Of a stretch of DNA of 64,000 nt, positions 56,729 through 64,000 are shown in pieces. A model generated the notes under the pieces. The model saw only the letters and a list, made by a program, of their open reading frames with translations, made no database searches and was not told where the DNA came from. Source of the DNA: Streptomyces reniochalinae (GTDB lineage: Bacteria; Actinomycetota; Actinomycetes; Streptomycetales; Streptomycetaceae); assembly GCF_003323735.1 (NCBI RefSeq), contig NZ_QOIM01000026.1, positions 181,592-245,591 of the forward strand, read 5' to 3'. Both the position numbers and the translations under genes were made by a program. Numbering within the stretch: position 1 is the first letter of the stretch; each line of letters opens with the position of its first letter.

Positions 56729-56890
56729 GTGCACGAACAGGTACACGCGGCGTTTTCGGCGTGCAGGTGCACGCGGGGCACGCGGGGTGCACGGTCCCGG
56801 CAAAGTCGCAGGTCACAGCTACACGCTCAGGTGCACGCGGTACACGCGGCCGAGGTGCACGTTTCCGCCCCCCCTGAAAGGGGGGCGGAA
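56729..56890. repeat. GTGCACG iterons and hairpin, candidate origin
   Basis: GTGCACG occurs at 56729, 56767, 56787, 56831 and 56855, several times as GTGCACGCGG, with GTACACGCGG at 56741 and 56840. A perfect 11-bp stem, TTCCGCCCCCC (56863-56873) with GGGGGGCGGAA (56880-56890), follows. The cluster lies directly after the primase-helicase stop, where rep origins usually lie. Confidence 0.65.
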
Positions 56891-56928
56891 CGCACAGCAA
56901 GATCCACAACAGTCGAAGGAGCAAGATC

Positions 56929-57168
56929 ATGAACCTGTCCATGATGCTGAGCGCCTGCGCCGGGAGCGCAGCCACGACCGGCGTGCTGATGTTCAGCGTG
57001 TGGTGGCACGGCACCCACAGCGCGGGGCGCCCCGAGGTGCAGCCGGAGGACGGCCAGGGCGCCACCGTGGTGCCGCTGGAGCGCCCGGTGGGCACCCGTC
57101 CGGTACGGGGCGTGAACGGCCGTCAGGCGGTCGTGCAGGGAGCCCTGAAGGGAGCCGAGGCAGCATGA
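56929..57168 (+). CDS. Small membrane protein
   Basis: A 79-aa protein from an ATG with AAGGAGCAAG upstream. It has one N-terminal membrane segment (LSMMLSACAGSAATTGVLMF) and a Pro/Gly-rich tail. It overlaps the next gene by ATGA. Function unknown. Confidence 0.6.
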   Translation: MNLSMMLSACAGSAATTGVLMFSVWWHGTHSAGRPEVQPEDGQGATVVPLERPVGTRPVRGVNGRQAVVQGALKGAEAA

Positions 57169-57872
57169 ACGCGAACGACCCCATGCGCGCGCCTGGGGGG
57201 CGCGGACCCCGTGCGCGCGTCCAGTCGGCCACCGGCGGCGGAAACGGCCCGGAGACGCCCGAGGACGGCCGCTGTACGGCCCGTACGCGGTCCGGCGGCC
57301 GGTGCCGTGGCATGGCCGTCACCGGGGCCACCGTGTGCCGGATGCACGGTGGCGCAGCACCGCAAGTACGGGCCGCCGCACAGCGCCGTGAGGCCACTGC
57401 CGAGTTCCTGCGCACCTACGGGGACGTGGACGGCCCGCAAGAAGACCCGGCGGTCGTCGTCTCCCGGCTCATCCGGCAGGCGGCGGGCCACGTGGCGTGG
57501 CTGCTGGAGCGGGTGCAGGAGACCGAGGCGGACGCCCTGGTGTGGGGCATGACCTCCGAAGTGGAGCGCCAAGGCGGGGAGTTCCCCGGCGTGGACACCA
57601 CGTACAGCGCAGCCGTGAATGGCTGGGTGCGGCTGTACGGGGAGGAACGGGACCGGCTGCTGAAGATGTGCGACCTCGCGGCCCGCATGGGCGTGGAAGA
57701 GCGCCTGGTGACGCTGGCCGAGGTCCAGACGAAGATCATGTTCGAGGCAATGAACCGGGCGCTGGACGCCCTGGAGCTGACAGCCGCGCAGCGCGCCCGC
57801 GTGCCGAAGGTGATGGCTGGTCTCCTGCGGGGCATGGCCGCCGAGGGGCGGCCGGAACTCCCCGCCGCCTGA
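57165..57872 (+). CDS. Terminase small subunit-like protein
   Basis: A 235-aa protein. The N-terminal zinc-like segment CTARTRSGGRCRGMAVTGAT and CRMHGGAAPQVRAAAQRR is the C...C...CxxHGG motif often seen in phage small terminases and their relatives. The middle is helical (RLIRQAAGHVAWLLERVQET), and the C-terminal part has LKMCDLAARMGVEERLVTLA with EVQTKIMFEAMNRALDALEL. If it is a TerS, it could redirect a helper phage's packaging to the element. A gene-regulatory zinc protein remains possible. Confidence 0.5.
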   Translation: MNANDPMRAPGGRGPRARVQSATGGGNGPETPEDGRCTARTRSGGRCRGMAVTGATVCRMHGGAAPQVRAAAQRREATAEFLRTYGDVDGPQEDPAVVVSRLIRQAAGHVAWLLERVQETEADALVWGMTSEVERQGGEFPGVDTTYSAAVNGWVRLYGEERDRLLKMCDLAARMGVEERLVTLAEVQTKIMFEAMNRALDALELTAAQRARVPKVMAGLLRGMAAEGRPELPAA

Positions 57873-57876
57873 ACAC

Positions 57877-57912
57877 CAGGAAGCCGTAGCCCGTGAGCGC
57901 TGCGGCTTCCTG
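57877..57912. terminator. Terminator after the terS-like gene
   Basis: CAGGAAGCCG (57877-57886) pairs perfectly with CGGCTTCCTG (57903-57912), between the convergent terS-like and HEPN genes. Confidence 0.7.
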
Positions 57913-57943
57913 CGTGTAACGAGAACCCAGGCGAGCCGATTGA

Positions 57944-59419
57944 TCAATCAGATTCCTCGAAGACTCGTTTCACTACGTCATCTGGGCACCCCAGGATTCT
58001 CAGTGAATGAGCCCGTACTGCCAATTCGAGGATGCGCACCACTTCATCAAGTTCGAACGCGTCGTAGCCTCGCGTGCCGTGCGCAAGGTTATTCCGAACG
58101 ATGCGCAGCGCATTTGCCGGTGTTTTTACTGAGGGGTTGGACATGGCCTCTGTAACGAGTGAGGTCGCCGCAATGCGGTCCATGATGTCAACAGGGAGCG
58201 CGCCAGTCATGGACTTCAATACGGCATCGAGGCTCGTGGGAGGGTTCTTCGAAAGGAACTTCTTCAAGAATTGCATCACGTCGCGGTCAGCTACGCTGCT
58301 CAGGCTGTCAATGACCTGATCTCGCTTGGATAGATGGCTAAGCCGGCGTTGGTCGTACTCGTTGCGGGTTTCGTATCCGTGCAGACCTTCCAATGCTTGG
58401 ATTAGCAGCAAGAAGCGCGACCGTGGGTGCTGGTCGTGTGCGTGCAACATTGAGCCATATGTTTCCACCAAAGGGTGGTGCTCTGCTGAATATTTGCGCC
58501 ATTCGAGAACCAGGTCCAAAAGGGATAGTTCGTCGGCTTTAGCTCTGATGGCACTCCGGTGATTCCTAACGTCTTTTTCTGAGCTAGCAAATGGAGCCTG
58601 CGTGATACCGGTGCCGTACACCTGGTACTGGCCCGCAATGTCAGTCAGCCTTACTGCTACGTACGTCAGATCCTGGGGCTTACCAGTTGCGATTGAGCTG
58701 ATCCGTCGGAGCGGCTCTATGAACTCGTCAAATGCAACCCGAAGCGATACGCCTCGTTGAAAGGTGACCGTCGCTACCGGGCTAAAACAAAGGCGAAATT
58801 CAAATCCGTCTGCGGTTCGCATTCGGCCGTTGTAGCCAACGGAAAGCTCCACGCCTTCCTTTGCCCACTCGGCTCGTGCTTCCAGGTTAAGATTGGCACT
58901 CCACAAACCCTTGGGATTGTCCGGATGTACGCCTGGAGTCTGCACGCTCGCGATTGGCGCAGTTCCGGTAAGTGCATCGAGTGCTGTTATCTGAAATTCT
59001 ATTGACGACACAAGGGGGATTTCATTGTCATGTTCGGGCGCCATTTGTGGATTGCGCCGACCAAAGAATTCCCCACCTTTACTCAAGAGGGCCGCGCTGC
59101 CAGTCACGTGCCCTTGGTTCATGGTCCAGTAAATAATGTGGGCGTCAAGAAGGATTACTGATCCACCATTGGCCAATGTCCCTGATAGGACTGGGGCTTC
59201 TACAACCTGCGGGAAAGAGAAGGAGAGCACTCCTTCTTGGGGCTCGTCGCGGTTTAGCGGAAGGCGGCCATACACGGAACCCTTTGGCGCACGGTTCGGC
59301 AGTACTTCCAATTGGCCTGGGAGCTCAGTGCTGCCCCCCTTTCCGTCGGGGATATTCCATGTGCACAAATAGTCATCCGGCTCGTATGACAGGCGCAGTG
59401 GTGTCTGCTGATCGGGCAA
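57944..59419 (-). CDS. ApeA-like HEPN abortive-infection protein
   Basis: A 491-aa protein. The N-terminal 300 residues are beta-rich with YEPDDYLCTWNIPDGKGGST and GSVYGRLPLNRDEPQEGVLS, similar in style to the ApeA N-terminal domain. The C-terminal 180 residues are helical (RSRFLLLIQALEGLHGYETR) and end with the HEPN ribonuclease motif in RIVRNNLAHGTRGYD near 442 (R-x4-H). ApeA is a known single-gene anti-phage system that acts by RNA cleavage. Base composition is clearly lower in GC than its neighbours, a sign of separate transfer. The family call is from pattern memory, not a search. Confidence 0.68.
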   Translation of the reverse strand: MPDQQTPLRLSYEPDDYLCTWNIPDGKGGSTELPGQLEVLPNRAPKGSVYGRLPLNRDEPQEGVLSFSFPQVVEAPVLSGTLANGGSVILLDAHIIYWTMNQGHVTGSAALLSKGGEFFGRRNPQMAPEHDNEIPLVSSIEFQITALDALTGTAPIASVQTPGVHPDNPKGLWSANLNLEARAEWAKEGVELSVGYNGRMRTADGFEFRLCFSPVATVTFQRGVSLRVAFDEFIEPLRRISSIATGKPQDLTYVAVRLTDIAGQYQVYGTGITQAPFASSEKDVRNHRSAIRAKADELSLLDLVLEWRKYSAEHHPLVETYGSMLHAHDQHPRSRFLLLIQALEGLHGYETRNEYDQRRLSHLSKRDQVIDSLSSVADRDVMQFLKKFLSKNPPTSLDAVLKSMTGALPVDIMDRIAATSLVTEAMSNPSVKTPANALRIVRNNLAHGTRGYDAFELDEVVRILELAVRAHSLRILGCPDDVVKRVFEESD

Positions 59420-59492
59420 AGTTCCTCTTTCCTCGACGCCTTCGCTGAAGGCACTTTGCTAGCTTGACCGACCGGAAACGAGTGGCGTACCC

Positions 59493-60743
59493 CTAAGCCA
59501 GCAGCATGTGTCCGTAGTCGGCCAGTACTTCGCGCGCCTCGGGCACGTCCTCGTAATCCTTCAGCCGGTGGAGGACCGTCCGGGCCCGTTCCGCCGTGCG
59601 CTCCGAGGAAAGATCGCCGGACGTGTCGATGACGCGGCGGGCCTCTTCAGCAGCCTGCTCGGGCTCGTTCGCGTCCGCCAGCGCCACGGCCAACCATGAG
59701 CGGTACAGCGCGACCTCCCGGGCGTGGGTGGCGTCGTAGCGTCCCAGCACGTCCTGGAGTAGCGGCACCGCGCGCAGCGGGCGACGCAGCTCGGTGAACA
59801 CCCGGGCGTCCATGACCTCCAGCTCCTCGCGGTTCACCCAATAGGCCCACGTCGGCGCGGGAGGGCCGTCCGTGGCATCCAGCGCGGCGTGGGCCTCCCC
59901 GAGCGCCCGCAGGGCCGGTTGCGCCTCCCCGGCACGCGTGTGCGCCCAAGCCACGCGGTCCAGGAACAGGGCGCGGGTTGTGGCCGGAGCGTCCGGCCCG
60001 GCCTCGGAGACCGCTGCCTTCGCCAGTTCCAGACCCTCCCGTTCCCGGCCGGTGTTCGTCAGGTGGTACGCGAGGCTGCCCGCGAGCTGGGCCACCAGTG
60101 GCGCGTCCCCGGCCTGGCGGGCGGCCGAAAGCCCGAGCCGGTAAGCGTGCTCCGCGTCCTCACCCCGACCGGCGTCCGAGGCGATCCAACCGGCGATCTG
60201 GCCCAACTCCCCAATCTGCACGAGCAGGCCGCGCCCCGTTTCCTCGGAGTGCTCGGACTCGCGGTACAGACGGACGGCGGCGCGCAGCTCACGGAAGGCG
60301 GGGGCGATCAGGTCACCGCCGGACAGCACATCGTCCGCGAGCCGCAGGCCGTGGACGCGAGCCGCCAGGCTGTCCACGGTGGTGGTGCCGATCCGACGGC
60401 CACAAGGGGTCGCCAGGGGTTCCAGCGAGTCCCCGTCGGGCAGCAGGTCCGCGAGGGTGGCCGCGACCCCGGGAAGGGTGGCCTGAGCATCCCCCCGCGC
60501 GTACGCGGCGGCCTGCTCCAGCTCACGCAGCGGCACGCCGAGCACCTGGGCGAAGGTGGGGAGCCACACGTCCGGGATGCGCTCCCCGCGCTCCCACCGG
60601 GAGACCTCGTTCCGCGTGATCGACTGGGCGCCCGACACGGCGCACAGCACGGCGGCGAACTGCCGCTGCGAGCGGCCGGAGTGCCGCCGCAGACCGGCGA
60701 AGTAGGCGCCGAACTCGCGGCGTCGCTCGGTGGTGTCGCTCAT
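59493..60743 (-). CDS. XRE regulator with TPR-like repeats
   Basis: A 416-aa protein. The HTH is FAGLRRHSGRSQRQFAAVLC, AQSITRNEVSRWERGERIPD near 14-65. The remaining 330 residues are alpha-helical repeats (GLLVQIGELGQIAGWIASDA, AEHAYRLGLSAARQAGDAPL, RALFLDRVAWAHTRAGEAQP), the tetratricopeptide-like sensor region typical of Streptomyces XRE-TPR regulators. It is divergent from the ATP-binding protein gene, a common pair in this genus. It may sense a peptide or partner protein. Confidence 0.85.
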   Translation of the reverse strand: MSDTTERRREFGAYFAGLRRHSGRSQRQFAAVLCAVSGAQSITRNEVSRWERGERIPDVWLPTFAQVLGVPLRELEQAAAYARGDAQATLPGVAATLADLLPDGDSLEPLATPCGRRIGTTTVDSLAARVHGLRLADDVLSGGDLIAPAFRELRAAVRLYRESEHSEETGRGLLVQIGELGQIAGWIASDAGRGEDAEHAYRLGLSAARQAGDAPLVAQLAGSLAYHLTNTGREREGLELAKAAVSEAGPDAPATTRALFLDRVAWAHTRAGEAQPALRALGEAHAALDATDGPPAPTWAYWVNREELEVMDARVFTELRRPLRAVPLLQDVLGRYDATHAREVALYRSWLAVALADANEPEQAAEEARRVIDTSGDLSSERTAERARTVLHRLKDYEDVPEAREVLADYGHMLLA

Positions 60744-60894
60744 GGTGGCCCCCTTCCGTATCTAGTGTGGCCCCTCCCTGGCCCCCTTGTTGGCTCCTCC
60801 GCATGATCACGCACCCCGGTTACCTGAACGCGAAGCGCCCCGGCGACCGCGCGAACGGCCCCGGGGCTGGCCGATCTGAAGGAAGCAGACCGAC

Positions 60895-61311
60895 ATGCCG
60901 CAACCTACAACCCGGGCCCGCCAGACCGGGCACCCCGGGTACAGCGAGACCCTGCCGAGGCAGCCCGAGAGCGCCGCCACCGCGCGGCGCCTGCTTCGTA
61001 CCGCCTGTGCCGTCTGGGGGCTGGACGCATTGGCCGAGGACGGGGCGCTGATCGTCTCCGAGCTGGTGGCCAACGCCGTGCAGCACGCCCGGCGGGAATC
61101 CATCCGGGTCGTCATCGACCGTCCCGGCGCTGCGCGGGTACGTGTCGGCGTCGCGGATCTCTCCCGGGCGCGGCCGGTGCAGCGCGAAGCCGACGACAGT
61201 GAAGAAGGCGGGCGTGGTCTGCGCCTCGTGGCGGCGCTGGCCGCCGACTGGGGCACGGATGAGCGGCGCTGGGGCAAGATCGTGTGGGCGGACCTGGAGG
61301 GGCGCGGGTGA
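60895..61311 (+). CDS. HATPase_c anti-sigma-like ATP-binding protein
   Basis: A 138-aa protein with a GHKL ATPase fold: N box ALIVSELVANAVQHARRE near 50-67, G1-like VRVGVADLSRARPV near 80-93 and G2 region DDSEEGGRGLRLVAALAADW near 103-122. These stand-alone domains resemble RsbW/SpoIIAB and are very numerous in Streptomyces, where they pair with XRE-type regulators. A kinase or anti-sigma activity is possible but not shown. Confidence 0.85.
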   Translation: MPQPTTRARQTGHPGYSETLPRQPESAATARRLLRTACAVWGLDALAEDGALIVSELVANAVQHARRESIRVVIDRPGAARVRVGVADLSRARPVQREADDSEEGGRGLRLVAALAADWGTDERRWGKIVWADLEGRG

Positions 61312-61469
61312 CCACGGGAGAGACACCCGGCCGCAGCACGGCGCGCGCCCATCTGTCGCAGTTGATCGAGCTGTTCGGCACGGACGGATGCCTGCGGATC
61401 AGTACGGTCCCGGCTGAACCCGAGCCGCCCACCGTCGGCGCAGAGGCCGAGGGCGACGAGCAGAACTGA
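61308..61469 (+). CDS. Small hypothetical protein
   Basis: A 53-aa frame from a GTG at 61308, overlapping the ATP-binding gene stop (GTGA). It contains RAHLSQLIELFGTDGCLRIS and an acidic tail. Probably co-translated with the ATP-binding protein. Function unknown. Confidence 0.5.
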   Translation: MTTGETPGRSTARAHLSQLIELFGTDGCLRISTVPAEPEPPTVGAEAEGDEQN

Positions 61470-61486
61470 CAGCCCCATGGCGCGGC

Positions 61487-61524
61487 GAAGCCCCGGCCGG
61501 TGAACTCCACCGAACCGGGGCTTC
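61487..61524. terminator. Terminator at the right end of the element
   Basis: GAAGCCCCGG (61487-61496) pairs with CCGGGGCTTC (61515-61524). The following TCTCACGCAGATCTCACAGA resembles the TCTCACAATTTCTCACAAA near attL (61530 against 51061), possible integrase arm sites. Confidence 0.6.
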
Positions 61525-61638
61525 GTCTTCTCACGCAGATCTCACAGACTCCGTGGAACGAGCCGGAAAAGCTGGCCCTGACCTGGACGTTTGCGCACTC
61601 CCCGGAACTCACTGACCCCTGTGGCCGGTGTTTCGTTC

Positions 61639-61683
61639 ACTGGGGGTCCAGGGGTCGTGGGTTCAAATCCCGCCGTCCCGACC
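61639..61683. other. attR: diverged 3' fragment of tRNA-Pro
   Basis: ACTGGGGGTC...GGGTTCAAATCC...CGTCCCGAC matches the anticodon-to-3' half of the tRNA at 50956-50999 with five differences in 44 positions. Four of the five are in the T stem and keep pairing (GCAGG/CCTGT becomes GTGGG/CCCGC). No 5' half is present, so it is not a functional tRNA. Confidence 0.78.
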
Positions 61684-61807
61684 ATGTTGTAGCTGGTCGG
61701 AAGCCGTTTCCACCGAGAGGTGGAAACGGCCTTCTGCGTTTGTGGTCGTTGTGTGGACGTCATTCGTGGGGTGCGGGCGAGCCGGTCCCGATATTGCGGC
61801 GGCGTGT

Positions 61808-62455
61808 TCATGCGGCGTGCGGGCTGGTGGTCGTGGTGTCGTCGCGGGCCTGCTCTTCGCGGACGAGTGCGGCGGCGATCGCGTCGACGGCCTGGCTGCC
61901 CGTGCGCTGGGTGACGTGGGCGTAGATGTTCGCGGTGGTGGAGAGGGCGGAATGCCGCGCGGTCCGGGAGACGGTCCAGAGGCCGGCGCTCTCACTGATA
62001 GCGGTGGCGACGGCGAGGTGGCGCAGGCCGTGGAGGGTGCAGCGTGGGACGCCGGCCTGCTTGGTGAGGTCGTGGAAATGGTTGAGGACTCGCTCGGGGC
62101 GCAGGAGGCGCCCGTCGGGGCGGGCGAACACCAGTCCGCCTCGGGGATCGGCAGGGTCGGGGGCGGAGGACGGGGTGGAACGGCGGCGTTCGAGCATGGC
62201 GGGGGCGCGGGGGACGGGGCCACGCGGCCGCTGCTGGTGTGCGTCTCCGGCGACGCCATGACGAGCTTGTTGTCGTCGAGCCGAGAGCGTCCGGAGGACG
62301 TCCACACTGTTCTTGCCGAGGTCGATGCCGGCCCAGTGCAGGGGCCTCGCCCTTGCGCAGTCCGGTGCCGATGAACAGCTCGATGAGGTCGGCGAAGTCC
62401 GGGTAGCGGGCCCGGCAGTGGTCCAGGAAACGCACGGTCTGGGCGGGACTCCAGA
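61808..62455 (-). pseudogene. Tyrosine integrase pseudogene
   Basis: Integrase fragments occur in three frames on one strand: RFLDHCRARYPDFADLIELF (about 62435-62370), HWAGIDLGKNSVDVLRTLSA, then DDNKLVMASPETHTSSGRVA, and TLHGLRHLAVATAISESAGL with HSALSTTANIYAHVTQRTGS, the Arg-II/His and Tyr motifs, up to the stop at 61808. At least two frameshifts separate them, and the N-terminus is not seen. It points toward the tRNA fragment, as an integrase of an older element in the same site would. Confidence 0.8.
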
Positions 62456-62805
62456 TGATGCGCTCCGCAGACGCGGTCCGTACCCCTTTTGATAGCGCAC
62501 GGCGACCGTCCGTGCGTGATACTGCGCTTCCCCCTCAAGGGGCGTGGTACAGACGCTCACGCTTGGCGCGACCGGACAGAAGGATGGCAAGTAGCCGAGC
62601 CGCACCCAGCCGCACGAGGCGCCCCAGACGCCGAGCGCGGAGAACCGGCGCCTGGACCACGGTGGGCGTGAGCGGCACAGCACCCGATACGGACGCCGGC
62701 ACTCCCCCATGCGAACCGGTCGACGGCCCCTGGACAACCTCCTGCTCGACCTCACAGGATGGGCGCGGAAAACCCGGCAGACGGTGCAGCACTGGTGGAG
62801 GGGCG

Positions 62806-63438
62806 TTGCTGACCATCGTTATATCGATTGTCGCGGTTCTCGTGTCGTTGGGGTCTTTGATTCTTGGATACGCGTCCAGTCGCCGCTCCCAGATGCCGGT
62901 CCTGCAATTCACATGGGAGAACGGCCAAGAAGGCCGGAGTGCGGGGACTTGGAGCCTCGTGAATGTCGGAACGGGGCCTGCTACCAATGTCGTCGTCGCA
63001 CAAACTGAGAGGACAAGCCTCACCCAGGGCTTGAATGGGGAGATGTGGCTCAATCCCGTACTGGCACCGTCCATCCCCGCCGGCGGTCGGCTGGACCTGC
63101 CATGGCTCGGCGAGTCCAGAGGGCTGGGGCGAGGTTTGGGAGCCAGCTACACGGACGTCCAACGGTACTTCTACACCACCAAGTGCGGGGACGACGTCTC
63201 CATGTTCTTCATCGGTCTGCACCTGCCTCGATGGCCCCTGCTGAAACACGGTGGGGAGAAGATCGTCAAGACGTGGTGGGGTATGGAGGACCTTGCAGGT
63301 TCGCAGTGGTCTGCGGCCACGGCCGCACAGAATCGACGGTGCTGGTGGCTGGCTCCACGTTTCGGTATCTGTCGGCGTCTGGGCGGATGGGCCGACCCCG
63401 TGCTCTCCTACACACCGCGGCGCGATCGAGCTGGATGA
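62806..63438 (+). CDS. Membrane-anchored protein of unknown function
   Basis: A 210-aa protein read from a TTG at 62806 preceded by GGAGGGG; no ATG or GTG fits as well. One N-terminal membrane segment (LTIVISIVAVLVSLGSLILG) leads to an extracellular-like or cytoplasmic domain with FTWENGQEGRSAGTWSLVNV, GTGPATNVVVAQTE and PSIPAGGRLDLPWLGESRGL, a beta-sandwich-like pattern. No family is recognised. The lower GC in 62810-63100 differs from the neighbours. Confidence 0.55.
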   Translation: MLTIVISIVAVLVSLGSLILGYASSRRSQMPVLQFTWENGQEGRSAGTWSLVNVGTGPATNVVVAQTERTSLTQGLNGEMWLNPVLAPSIPAGGRLDLPWLGESRGLGRGLGASYTDVQRYFYTTKCGDDVSMFFIGLHLPRWPLLKHGGEKIVKTWWGMEDLAGSQWSAATAAQNRRCWWLAPRFGICRRLGGWADPVLSYTPRRDRAG

Positions 63439-63907
63439 TGGGCCGCATCCGCCCTGGAGACCGTCATCGACGCGGCCGGCACCCTCGACGGCACCATCCA
63501 GCAGCCGGCGACGGCCTCGCGCCCGTGCGCCTCCGAGAGCCCAGCTCTGCGAACCAGGCGCCGTAGGCGCCGTCCGGATCGCCGTCCATGCTCGCGATGG
63601 CCGTCCCCGGCCTTCCGATCGCCTGCCATGCCCGTGATCGCCGTCCACGGCCCTACAAGAGCCGTGGCGGTACCGTGGGCCTTCTTCATCATCGCGAGGC
63701 CGAAGAGCCCGCCATCCGCTGCCCGTAGAGCCGGTCTCCGCCGGCAGGGCGGCCTCGAGCGACCCGCGAGCCTTCCGCCGGCCCGGGTCGGGGTCCCCCG
63801 GGTCCTCGCGGTCCACCAGGCGCCACGCCTGGTGGTCTGCGCGAGCAGGTCCTGGAGCGTCACTCGCTGGGCCCCCGTCCCCCGGCTTGCCCGGGTCTGG
63901 TCGGGGT
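63439..63907. other. No clear gene; probably degraded coding sequence
   Basis: Frames are open in places but none has a start, ribosome site and plausible composition together. Repeated GATCGCC/CCATG-type words suggest decayed coding DNA. I see no RNA gene. Confidence 0.4.
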
Positions 63908-64000
63908 TCAGGCGTGGGAGCTGATGAGGCCGCCGGGGGTGAGGACGAGGGATACGCCGTTGGCGTCGAGGCCGGCGTCGTGGCCGTCGGCGTCCATCGT
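63908..64000 (-). CDS. C-terminal fragment of a gene running off the window
   Basis: The last 30 codons of a minus-strand frame (DADGHDAGLDANGVSLVLTP, then GGLISSHA and TGA at 63910-63908). Codon use has the strong third-position GC of the chromosome. Too short to identify. Confidence 0.45.
   Translation of the reverse strand, partial: TMDADGHDAGLDANGVSLVLTPGGLISSHA

Noticed and set aside
61600..61683. Second functional tRNA-Pro
   Set aside because: Only the anticodon loop to the 3' end matches; D arm and 5' acceptor strand are missing and the anticodon stem does not pair.
51095..61683. Complete pSAM2-like conjugative element
   Set aside because: The integrase, primase-helicase and tRNA-Pro site fit, but no TraB, Spd or clt is present.
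63408..63863. Minus-strand frame of 151 codons near the right end
   Set aside because: Composition changes along its length and no ribosome site or family is seen; it looks like decayed sequence.

Overview
The window is high-GC actinobacterial DNA, almost certainly Streptomyces. It has GTG/ATG starts with 4-bp stop-start overlaps, a Streptomyces-type malonyl-CoA synthetase, a WhiB protein, DUF2637 and DUF6907 proteins, and XRE-TPR/ATP-binding regulator pairs. It holds two integrated elements separated by about 9 kb of ordinary chromosome.

Region 1 (1 to about 41.75 kb) is the right-hand 41 kb of a prophage or phage-like integrative element; its left end, with the tail and lysis genes, lies outside the window. 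Reading leftwards on the minus strand there is a control region (immunity-type regulators, Xis-like protein, integrase at the right border; 39.0-41.7 kb), a tightly overlapping early operon (24.6-38.9 kb) with YqaJ exonuclease/RecT recombination, adenine methyltransferase, WhiB, an initiator gene with five palindromic iterons inside it, a DnaC-like loader, DnaB helicase, SLOG and HIT proteins, and then a plus-strand cargo block (20.1-24.4 kb) with an XRE-peptide deformylase fusion, a GIY-YIG/winged-helix protein and a PadR/membrane pair. Next comes a block typical of Streptomyces conjugative plasmids (11.9-19.9 kb): FtsK/TraB-like translocase, a 623-aa Gly/Lys-rich membrane protein, DUF2637 (Spd-like) protein, RapZ C-terminal-like protein, NUDIX hydrolase, and a strong nested inverted repeat that could be the transfer locus. 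Packaging and head genes close the order (HNH nucleases, small and large terminase, portal, MuF-like protein, scaffold, HK97-fold capsid, and a family 4 glycosyltransferase cut by the window edge).

Region 2 (41.8-50.9 kb) is chromosome: a DUF4239 membrane protein, MatB, a luciferase-like flavin oxidoreductase, a NarL-type response regulator, an FAD monooxygenase, a lipase-maturation-factor-like membrane protein, a type II NADH dehydrogenase-like protein and tRNA-Pro(GGG).

Region 3 (about 50.96-61.68 kb) is a compact 10.7-kb element integrated in tRNA-Pro. It has an integrase, a Stl/CI-like XRE regulator with two palindromic operators, an AlpA/Xis-like protein, four paralogous one-zinc-finger miniproteins, a primase-polymerase/helicase, an iteron origin, a terminase-small-subunit-like protein, an ApeA-like HEPN abortive-infection protein on the opposite strand, and an XRE-TPR/ATP-binding pair. 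No transfer or capsid gene is present. This layout resembles a phage satellite carrying an anti-phage cargo gene. A diverged 3' tRNA-Pro copy marks its far end, and a frameshifted integrase beyond it records an older insertion at the same site.

Region 4 (61.8-64 kb) holds that pseudogene, one membrane-anchored protein of unknown function and degraded or non-coding DNA.
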